This document shows, piece after piece, positions 13,461 to 19,877 of a stretch of 22,607 bases of DNA. Positions within the stretch are counted from its first letter, which is position 1; the number at the start of each line of letters is the position of its first letter. Under the pieces are notes generated by a model, which worked only from the letters and a program-made list of their open reading frames with translations, made no database searches and was not told where the DNA came from. A program made the translations under genes and the position numbers. Source of the stretch: a virus; the IMG/VR virus record IMGVR_UViG_3300022072_000142, positions 1-22,607 of that record. One strand, 5' to 3'.

Positions 13461-14598
13461 TATTACAGTAATAATTGAAGATTACCCGCAAGAAATAACG
13501 GTTCAGGTTACAACGACCGGAATAACAGTTGACCAAGCAAATCAAATTATTGCCAATACCCAAAAGGTTTCAGATATTAATCACGTTACATTAGAATTAT
13601 TTAATGTTGATAATACTTCAGACGCAAACAAACCCGTTTCAGATGCTACAAATCAAGTATTAAATACAGAAACGCAAGCGAGAATTGATGCGGATAATTT
13701 ATTACAGTCAAATATTGATTCAGAGGCAACAACAAGGTTAAACGCCGATAATGCTTTACAGTCAAATATCGATACCGAAGCAGCAACAAGATTGGCTAAT
13801 GATAATATAATTCAGGACAATTTAAATACAGAATCTTCGACAAGGTTAACGAATGATAACACTTTGCAATCTAATATTGATAATTTAGATGTAAGGGTTG
13901 CTTTAAATGATGTTAAAGTTGGTATTACAACACAACAAACAAGCGATATTGTTACTAATAATAATAAAGTTGGATATACTGAAACTTTAGTATCAAATAA
14001 TACAAGTGTAGTTGCTAATACTTCAAAAGTAGGTATCACAACACAACAAGCGAGTGATATTGTTACCAACAACGCAAAGGTTGGAATCACTACTTCGCAA
14101 ACTAATGATATTGTTGCAAATAACGGAAAAGTTGGATATACTGATGCTTTAGTTTCAGCTAATAGTGATGTAGTTGCTAACACAAGCAAAGTTGGAATTA
14201 CAGTTCAGCAAGCAAGTGATATAATAGCAAACAATTCCAAAGTTGGAATTACAACTGCGCAAGCCAACGATATAACAACAAACAACGCAAAAGTTGGAAT
14301 CACTACTCAACAAGCGAGTGATATAACAACAAACAACGCAAAGGTTTCAGATATTAACCACGTTACAATAGAATTACCAAACGTAAACAATACAAGCGAT
14401 TTAAACAAACCTATTTCAACGGCTACGCAATCAGCTTTAAATTTAAAGGTTGATAAAACACAAGATATTATAAACACTCAAAACACTTTTAAATCAGTTA
14501 GTTTTGCAATGGATTATTCAGACCGAGTTCGAGATGATAGTGGTAATGTTGAAAGTAGGGATTGCGTAATGAATGAATATTTAAAAATGATAAATTAA
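13453..14598 (+). CDS. Repeat-rich tail fibre protein
   Basis: A 381-residue fibre shaft. Residues 72-143 are four 18-residue coiled-coil-like repeats (type TEAATRLANDNIIQDNLN). Residues 155-296 are eight repeats of 17 or 20 residues (type KVGITTQQASDIVTNNA), in the order 17, 20, 17, 17, 20, 17, 17, 17. A segment KVSDINHVT(L/I)EL.NV.NTSD.NKP(V/I)S.AT, familiar from many tail fibres, occurs twice, at 38 and 297, each time after a 17-residue repeat unit (21-37 and 280-296). The C-terminus YSDRVRDDSGNVESRDCV (355-372) is a motif that also occurs twice in the hub protein. Repeats suggest a trimeric rod; a lectin-like gene follows five bases later. Confidence 0.85.
   Translation: MDNITVIIEDYPQEITVQVTTTGITVDQANQIIANTQKVSDINHVTLELFNVDNTSDANKPVSDATNQVLNTETQARIDADNLLQSNIDSEATTRLNADNALQSNIDTEAATRLANDNIIQDNLNTESSTRLTNDNTLQSNIDNLDVRVALNDVKVGITTQQTSDIVTNNNKVGYTETLVSNNTSVVANTSKVGITTQQASDIVTNNAKVGITTSQTNDIVANNGKVGYTDALVSANSDVVANTSKVGITVQQASDIIANNSKVGITTAQANDITTNNAKVGITTQQASDITTNNAKVSDINHVTIELPNVNNTSDLNKPISTATQSALNLKVDKTQDIINTQNTFKSVSFAMDYSDRVRDDSGNVESRDCVMNEYLKMIN
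13915..14340 (+). repeat. Array of 51/60-bp coding repeats in the tail fibre gene
   Basis: Eight in-frame units code for the 17- or 20-residue fibre repeat. DNA identity is high between some copies: the 23-base stretch ending each of the last two units (around 14271 and 14322) is the same at a spacing of 51 bases. Others differ mostly at third positions, so the array has both old and recent copies. Such arrays can change length by recombination. Confidence 0.85.
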
Positions 14599-14603
14599 AC
14601 AAT

Positions 14604-15854
14604 ATGGCAATTATACCAAAATTAGCATTAATTCCTTCCGGATATAAAGCGGGGAAAATTTATAGCGTATTACCTACGGATGGAGTTGGCGACTTTGATT
14701 TTACAAGGGCAAGTTCTGCAACAAGGATTAATTCAAGCGGATTAATCGAAACAGTTGCAACGGACGTTCCAAGATTAAACTATCCTTTAATTGATGGGGT
14801 TGTAAATGGTTGCCCGAGTTTATTATTAGAGGATGATAGGGAAAATTTAGTAGTATGGAGTAACGATTTATCGAGTAATGTTTGGCAAAGTGGACAAGTT
14901 TCAAAATTTGCAAATCAAACCATTTCGCCCGATGGCACACTAAACGCAAGTAAAGTAGCAGTTACTTTAACAAACAACACTCATTGGTTTCAACAAATCT
15001 TTGCTATTGGCGAGAATGATGTTACAATTTCGGCTTACGTTAAAAATATAGATGCTAACTTTATACAAGTAACGAATGCGGGAAATCCTTTAGCTTACGC
15101 AAATTTTGATATTCAAAACGGAACAGTAGGCACAAACGGTTCAGCAATGCCAAATCCAAAGATAGAAAAATTGCCGAATGATTGGTATCGTATTTCAGTT
15201 GCAGTAGATAATACGGGTTTTGCTTCTACGTTTATGCGTTTTTATATTGTAAACTCTGCGTCTGCAAATTTTAATCAAGGATTTTTACCAACAAGTGCAG
15301 TTTCTTTATATTTTTGGGGTGGTCAATGCGAAATCGGAAGTTTTGAAACCTCTGTAATTCTAACTACAACATCAGCAGTAACTCGTTCAGCAGAAACTGC
15401 TATTGGTTCGGGAGATACTAATACTTTTGGTTCAGAGGGTGTTTTAATGGCAGAAATTAGTACTTTTAGCACACAAGGTGTAAAATCAATTTCTATAACA
15501 GATGCAGCGTTTACGCAAATTATAACAGTTAGGTATGGTAGTGGACAAGTTCAAGGAATTTATGTAAATAGTACCAATGGTATTACTTACCAAATAAATT
15601 ATACATTACCAAATGTTAAAGATAATATGAAAGTAGCTTTACTTTATCAACAAGGCTCTTTAAAATTATACGTTAATGGTACTTTAAGAAACCCTTTATC
15701 TATTCCTTTTGTTTTAGATACTGTTTCAGATTGGAGTACTTTAAGATTTGATATTGGTAATAGTACACAAATTTTCTATGGTAACGCAAAACAAGTTCAA
15801 TACTTTGATGAGGTTTTAACAGATGCAGAATTAATCGCATTAACAACAATATAA
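14604..15854 (+). CDS. Lectin-like receptor-binding tail protein
   Basis: A 416-residue protein. The N-terminal part has GYKAGKIYSVLPTDGVGDF (about 13-31), then FTRASSATRIN and LIETV...VPRLNY, a segment shared by many phage and prophage surface proteins. A first beta-sandwich (about 70-255, with NDLSSNVWQSG, ISAYVKN, DWYRISVAVDN) and a second LamG/concanavalin-A-like one (about 275-416, with VALLYQQGSLKLYVNGTL) follow; such domains bind glycans. It starts five bases after the fibre gene in another frame. It is probably the receptor-recognition tip mounted on that fibre. Confidence 0.82.
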   Translation: MAIIPKLALIPSGYKAGKIYSVLPTDGVGDFDFTRASSATRINSSGLIETVATDVPRLNYPLIDGVVNGCPSLLLEDDRENLVVWSNDLSSNVWQSGQVSKFANQTISPDGTLNASKVAVTLTNNTHWFQQIFAIGENDVTISAYVKNIDANFIQVTNAGNPLAYANFDIQNGTVGTNGSAMPNPKIEKLPNDWYRISVAVDNTGFASTFMRFYIVNSASANFNQGFLPTSAVSLYFWGGQCEIGSFETSVILTTTSAVTRSAETAIGSGDTNTFGSEGVLMAEISTFSTQGVKSISITDAAFTQIITVRYGSGQVQGIYVNSTNGITYQINYTLPNVKDNMKVALLYQQGSLKLYVNGTLRNPLSIPFVLDTVSDWSTLRFDIGNSTQIFYGNAKQVQYFDEVLTDAELIALTTI

Positions 15855-15856
15855 TT

Positions 15857-16207
15857 ATGAAAATAGGAAAATACCAATTTGACAATAAAGAACAAGCACA
15901 AACAAAGATTAATGCTTTAGGAACTGCAACAGATGAAGATGGAAACGAATATCCAACACACAAGCATACAGTAGTTGAATTGGGCAATATAATATTACAA
16001 GATGGAGAATATGACGAAGATTGTAATGAAATAGTTGCACCAATATTTTCTACTAATTGGCACGTTGATGTTTTATGGGTTGGATTAGAAGCTGATGAAG
16101 ATGGTACTATTGAACATCCTTATGGTTGGAAATCTAAAAGTGTTAATATTGATGGAGATGGTGTTCACGCTTTTTTTGGATTGAATTACGATTCTTTAAA
16201 ATTCTAA
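15857..16207 (+). CDS. Small tail-associated protein of unknown function
   Basis: A 116-residue acidic protein (isoelectric point low by composition). It has an N-terminal helix after KIGKYQFDN, then PTHKHTVVELGNIILQDGEYD (52-72 region), WHVDVLWVGLE, HPYGWKS and VHAFFGLNYDSLKF at the end. Proteins with this build follow fibre genes in Bacteroidota phages as I recall, but no function is known to me. It could be a fibre chaperone or a small tip protein. The gene begins two bases after the lectin stop. Confidence 0.65.
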   Translation: MKIGKYQFDNKEQAQTKINALGTATDEDGNEYPTHKHTVVELGNIILQDGEYDEDCNEIVAPIFSTNWHVDVLWVGLEADEDGTIEHPYGWKSKSVNIDGDGVHAFFGLNYDSLKF

Positions 16208-16231
16208 AAAATAAAATAAATAAATATTTAG

Positions 16232-16240
16232 TATATTTAC
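16232..16240 (+). promoter_or_regulatory. Promoter box for the tail tube gene
   Basis: TATATTTAC, identical to the box before the prohead protease, 33 bases before the ATG at 16274. The A/T-only leader is the longest before a structural gene here. A separate promoter fits the large demand for tail tube protein. Confidence 0.55.
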
Positions 16241-16273
16241 AAAAAATTAAATAACAATTAAAATAATAAATAA

Positions 16274-16681
16274 ATGGCTACAACCGGAGTTTTTAACGGA
16301 ACAAATTTAATCCTACAAGTTGAGGGCGCAACAGTTGGGCACACAACAAGTTGTTCACTTTCTTTGTCAATGGACACACCTGAAGCAACAACAAAAGATT
16401 CAAACGGATTTTCAGAATATATTGGCGGCGTAAAAGGCGGCGAATTATCTTTTGAAGGTTTAATCGCTTATGATGATGCATCAAATGCAATCGAAATGGC
16501 TGATTTTCTTTTAGCACGTACTCAATTAACTTGCGTTTTTGGAACTGCTGAAGCGGGTGATGCAATTTTTACTGCTGAAGGTTTTCTTTCAAGTGTTGAA
16601 ATGAGCGCTGAAATGGAATCTGCGGTTTCTTATTCAGGTTCAATCACTTTAACCGGTGCAATAGTAAAATCATCAAACTAA
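16274..16681 (+). CDS. Major tail tube protein
   Basis: A 135-residue protein of the TP901-1 major tail protein / tail tube type. Typical: GVFNGTNLILQVEGATVGHTTS (6-27), SLSMDTPEATTKDSNGFSEYI (30-50), GGELSFEGLIAYDD and the C-terminal VSYSGSITLTGAI (118-130). Tubes of hexameric rings of this protein form the tail shaft. It has its own promoter and terminator, and is followed by tail chaperones and tape measure, as expected. Confidence 0.93.
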   Translation: MATTGVFNGTNLILQVEGATVGHTTSCSLSLSMDTPEATTKDSNGFSEYIGGVKGGELSFEGLIAYDDASNAIEMADFLLARTQLTCVFGTAEAGDAIFTAEGFLSSVEMSAEMESAVSYSGSITLTGAIVKSSN

Positions 16682-16704
16682 ATTTAATTTAGTTTTTACA
16701 TATT

Positions 16705-16736
16705 AAAAGGCATCGTATTTAATGCGCTGCCTTTTT
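16705..16736 (+). terminator. Rho-independent terminator after the tail tube gene
   Basis: AAAAGGCATCG (16705-16715) pairs with CGCTGCCTTTT (16725-16735), with one mismatch, over the loop TATTTAATG, then a T-run. A weak promoter-like TATTTTTAT (16736-16744) overlaps its end and may start the chaperone gene at 16764. Confidence 0.8.
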
Positions 16737-16763
16737 ATTTTTATTAATCAAATCTTTTAAATA

Positions 16764-17138
16764 ATGACAAACAAAAAAAGGGGTTATATTGATATAACCA
16801 TTGAGGGCAAAAAAAAGACTTTACATTTTTCGATGAACTTTTGGGCGGAATTTACCGAACAAATGGGCATTTCACTTCAGGAAATCGGAACGGTATTTGA
16901 ATCCGGTATTTCATTAAACGGTTTACGGGCCTTAATTTATTCAGCAGTTTTAGCAAACGACTTGGAAAAGGGAAATGACGTTGATTATACTTTATATTCT
17001 GCGGGTACGTGGTTGGATGATATAAGCGCCGAAACAATAAATCAAATCGTTGAAACAATGGCACAATCTAAAATTTTAGGTAATGCATTAAATAATGATT
17101 CAAAGATTCCGGCAAAGCCGAAGCCGTCAAAGAAATAG
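16764..17138 (+). CDS. Tail assembly chaperone, upstream part (gpG-like)
   Basis: A 124-residue protein at the lambda gpG position between tail tube and tape measure. Its centre, FSMNFWAEFTEQMGISLQEIG (22-42), and ISLNGLRALIYSAVLAND are typical of tail assembly chaperones in this phage group. The C-terminus is a Lys/Pro linker (IPAKPKPSKK). Family knowledge: such proteins coat the tape measure protein during tail assembly, and a small share of ribosomes shifts frame into a longer G-T fusion. An overlapping -1 frame starts before the stop; see the next entry. Confidence 0.85.
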   Translation: MTNKKRGYIDITIEGKKKTLHFSMNFWAEFTEQMGISLQEIGTVFESGISLNGLRALIYSAVLANDLEKGNDVDYTLYSAGTWLDDISAETINQIVETMAQSKILGNALNNDSKIPAKPKPSKK

Positions 17139-17473
17139 TAAATTTTGAAACTTTAACCGATTATTATATTGGGCAAATCGGTGTTTTGCCTGATGATTTT
17201 TGGCGGCAAACGTGGCGGGAAAATGGTTTAATTGCTGAATCTTACCATAATAAAATCAATTTAAATTGGGAGCAAACGCGATATTTGGCCGTTATGGTTT
17301 ACAATGTTAATTGTCAAAAGAAATCACAAATGCTAAAACCTGAACAATTATTTGAATTACCTTCAGATGTTCAAAGAAAAAAGAAACGTTCAGAACCAAA
17401 ATCCACACCTGAAGAAATGAAATCATTTTTGGATAAATATAATGCAATGACCAATAAAAAGACGTTTAAATAA
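17132..17473 (+). CDS. Tail assembly chaperone, frameshifted extension (gpT-like)
   Basis: The -1 frame relative to the upstream chaperone is open from 17099 to 17473 without an ATG near its start; the only early start codon is a TTG at 17186, inside a conserved part. Encoded: EIVNFETLTDYYIGQIGVLP, DDFWRQTWRENGLI, LNWEQTRYLAVMVYN, the usual gpT-type core, then a Lys-rich tail. A slip at A-AAG (17129-17132), two codons before the TAG, would join residue K123 to this frame and give a fusion of about 236 residues. Two more A-AAG sites lie at 17102 and 17114. The exact slip site is inferred. Confidence 0.75.
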   Translation, partial: EIVNFETLTDYYIGQIGVLPDDFWRQTWRENGLIAESYHNKINLNWEQTRYLAVMVYNVNCQKKSQMLKPEQLFELPSDVQRKKKRSEPKSTPEEMKSFLDKYNAMTNKKTFK

Positions 17474-17490
17474 AAGCGTCTTTTTTTTTG
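17456..17490 (+). terminator. Rho-independent terminator before the tape measure gene
   Basis: AAAAAGACG (17456-17464) pairs with CGTCTTTTT (17477-17485) over a 12-base A/T loop, with nine T from 17481. The 5' arm lies inside the last codons of the chaperone extension. The next promoter box begins at 17491. Confidence 0.85.
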
Positions 17491-17498
17491 TATTTTTG
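17491..17498 (+). promoter_or_regulatory. Promoter box for the tape measure and hub genes
   Basis: TATTTTTG matches TAnnTTTG and follows the terminator T-tract with one base between. It lies 24 bases before the ATG at 17523. An in-frame TTG at 17496 overlaps this box and is therefore not the start codon. Confidence 0.55.
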
Positions 17499-17522
17499 TC
17501 TAACTACATTTTTAATAATATT

Positions 17523-19865
17523 ATGGCACAACAAGAATTAAAAGTTAACATTTCCGGTGATAGTTCAAAGTTAAATTCGGCATTATCTTCGGCAAGTTCA
17601 AAACTTTCAGCGTTCGGCTCAAAGATGCAAAACGTTGGAAAATCAATGACAACAAGATTGACTTTGCCATTGGTTGCGGTTGGTGCCGCATCGCTTAAAA
17701 TGGCGTTTGATTTTGATAAATCTATGACTTCAATAACGGCCCTTGTTGGGGTTGGTGCCGATGAGGTTGCTAAAATGGGTGATGCTGCTAAAAGAATGGC
17801 AGTTGATACCGGTAAAAGCGCAAATGAAGCCGCTGAAGCGTTGTTCTTTATAACTTCCGCGGGTTTACGTGGTGAAAAAGCAATGGGCGTGTTAGAAGCG
17901 TCTTTAAAAGCGGCCGCGGTTGGATTAGGTGAAACAAAAACAATTGCTGATTTATCTACTTCAGCATTAAATGCATACGGTGAAGAAAATTTAAGCGCTT
18001 CGGGTGCAACCGATATATTAACGGCGGCGGTTCGTGAAGGTAAATTAGAGGCTTCACAATTAGCGGGCGCAATGGGAGGCGTAATTCCTATTGCTTCCAA
18101 TATGGGGGTTCGATTTGATGAAGTTGCTGCGGCAATGGCTGCAATGTCGAGAACGGGAACAAATGCCGCTGAAGGTGCAACGCAATTAAACGCAATATTA
18201 GCGTCTTTAAAGAAGCCAACAACTGATGCGGAAATGGCATTCCAAAAAATGGGAATGTCAACTGAAAGCGTTCAAAAATCATTAAGTGAACAAGGTCTTT
18301 TGGCAACCTTGGAAATGTTACAAAACGGATTAAAACAAACCGGCCAAGATACAACGGCAATATTTCCAAACATTAGAGCATTAAAAGGGGTTTTGGATTT
18401 AACGGGTGCGGGATTAGAAAGCAATAGACAAATTTTCGATTCATTAACCAAATCAATGGGCGCGACTGATGAAGCGTTTGAAAAAACATCAAAATCAGCG
18501 TCTTTTAAAATGACAAAATCATTGAATGCAATGAAAGCGTCTTTAATTGAGGTGGGAAATGTTATTTTGGTTGCATTGGTTCCGGCGGTTGAAAAAATAG
18601 CGGGTTTTTTGACAAATATGTCAGATAAATTTAAATCATTATCGCCAACAATGCAAAATGCAATTGTAGGATTTGCCGGAATTTTAGCAATAGCCGGCCC
18701 GTTGATTATAATTTTTGGAAAATTAGCGGTTGGACTTTCTGCATTAGGCCCTTTGTTACCTATTGTTGCATCAGGTTTTAGATTATTAACTGCGGCAATG
18801 ATTGCAAACCCAATTTTAGCCGTTGCGGCTGCTATTGCTGCAATTGGAATCGCTATATATTCCTACACAAAGGCACAAAAAGATGCATTAAAAGAATCTT
18901 TAACAATTGGAGAAATTGAAGAAAAGATTGCAGAAAAAAGAAAAAAATTAGCTTCTGAACAACAAAAAATAGCTGAAGGCTATGGCGGGCAAACTTTAAA
19001 AAATGTAGAAATTTTAAAAGAAGAAATTTTAGCTTTAAAGCAAAAAGAAAAAGCCATAAAAGCAACGGCAAAGGCCTTAGAAGCTTCTGCGACTACTTCC
19101 GATAATTCAGAAGTTGAAACAGAAAAAAAGAAAAATACAGAACTTTTACAAGTTTTAACAGACGGACAAGCGAAAAGAAGGGAAGCCGTTGTTGGTAATT
19201 CTTTGGAAATGGCGGGAATTCAGGACGTTATGAATGAAGCGGAAACCGTTAAAATATTAGAAAACAACGCTGCAAACGCACAATTAGAAACCCAAGATTA
19301 CGAGGGTAAAAAACAACGTTTTTTAGGATTTATGATGGCGCAAGAAGAGGCCTCTCAAAGAATGCAACGAATAGGTTCTGCGATTGATAATTCTTTTGGC
19401 GCAATTGGTGGTGCAATTACCAATATGTTTGGCGGTGCACAATCTGCAATGGGTGCATTTGTTGGAACATTAGCAAAAGATGCTTTAAAAGTAGTTTCAA
19501 GTAATTTAAAAATTGCTTTATCCGGAGCATCAACCGCAGCGACACAAACGGCAGCATCATTTGGCCCGGCAGCCGCTTTTGTATTACCGGCATTATTAGC
19601 CGGTGCAACCGCTTTAATTAGTGGAAGTTTTGCAAAATTTGCAGACGGTGGAATCGTTTCAGGCCCAACAATGGGATTGGTTGGTGAATATCCGGGTGCA
19701 AAATCAAATCCGGAAGTTATAGCGCCATTAAATAAATTACAAGGGATGATAGGAAATTCAGGCGGTTCACAAAATATAAATGTAGGCGGACAAATTAGAT
19801 TGGAAGGGCAAGATTTATTGATTGCAATTCAAAGGGCGCAAGAAACGGCCGACAGATTATTTTAA
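17523..19865 (+). CDS. Tape measure protein, TP901 family
   Basis: A 780-residue protein whose length sets the tail length and which is ejected into the host envelope. After a short helical start, the TP901 core spans about residues 55-320, with DFDKSMTSITALVGVGADEV (63-82), ANEAAEALFFITSAGLRG (100-117) and GVIPIASNMGVRFDEVAAAM (186-205). A hydrophobic region (about 379-448) could form membrane helices for the genome channel. A charged coiled coil (about 462-520) and Ala/Gly-rich helices follow. The end FADGGIVSGPTMGLVGEYPG (706-725) is a common tape measure C-terminus. No lytic domain is seen. ATG at 17523 is used because the upstream TTG lies in the promoter. Confidence 0.93.
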   Translation: MAQQELKVNISGDSSKLNSALSSASSKLSAFGSKMQNVGKSMTTRLTLPLVAVGAASLKMAFDFDKSMTSITALVGVGADEVAKMGDAAKRMAVDTGKSANEAAEALFFITSAGLRGEKAMGVLEASLKAAAVGLGETKTIADLSTSALNAYGEENLSASGATDILTAAVREGKLEASQLAGAMGGVIPIASNMGVRFDEVAAAMAAMSRTGTNAAEGATQLNAILASLKKPTTDAEMAFQKMGMSTESVQKSLSEQGLLATLEMLQNGLKQTGQDTTAIFPNIRALKGVLDLTGAGLESNRQIFDSLTKSMGATDEAFEKTSKSASFKMTKSLNAMKASLIEVGNVILVALVPAVEKIAGFLTNMSDKFKSLSPTMQNAIVGFAGILAIAGPLIIIFGKLAVGLSALGPLLPIVASGFRLLTAAMIANPILAVAAAIAAIGIAIYSYTKAQKDALKESLTIGEIEEKIAEKRKKLASEQQKIAEGYGGQTLKNVEILKEEILALKQKEKAIKATAKALEASATTSDNSEVETEKKKNTELLQVLTDGQAKRREAVVGNSLEMAGIQDVMNEAETVKILENNAANAQLETQDYEGKKQRFLGFMMAQEEASQRMQRIGSAIDNSFGAIGGAITNMFGGAQSAMGAFVGTLAKDALKVVSSNLKIALSGASTAATQTAASFGPAAAFVLPALLAGATALISGSFAKFADGGIVSGPTMGLVGEYPGAKSNPEVIAPLNKLQGMIGNSGGSQNINVGGQIRLEGQDLLIAIQRAQETADRLF

Positions 19866-19877
19866 TAAAACAAAAAA

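Noticed and set aside
13812-14189. Reverse-strand open frame of 125 codons in the fibre repeat region
   Set aside because: It is the antisense of the Thr/Asn/Ala repeats, so its repetitive hydrophobic sequence is explained by the fibre gene.
13915-14340. Regularly spaced DNA repeats that might suggest a CRISPR array
   Set aside because: Units are contiguous multiples of three bases within an open reading frame, copies are diverged at third positions, and there are no unique spacers.
17496-17522. TTG start for the tape measure protein
   Set aside because: It overlaps the promoter box and would need a transcript starting upstream of a strong terminator T-tract.
17504-18100. Long open frame on the - strand (198 codons) inside the tape measure gene
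   Set aside because: It lies wholly antisense to a clear TP901 tape measure core. The Ala/Gly-rich codons of that gene keep the reverse frame open by chance, and there is no leader or promoter box for it.
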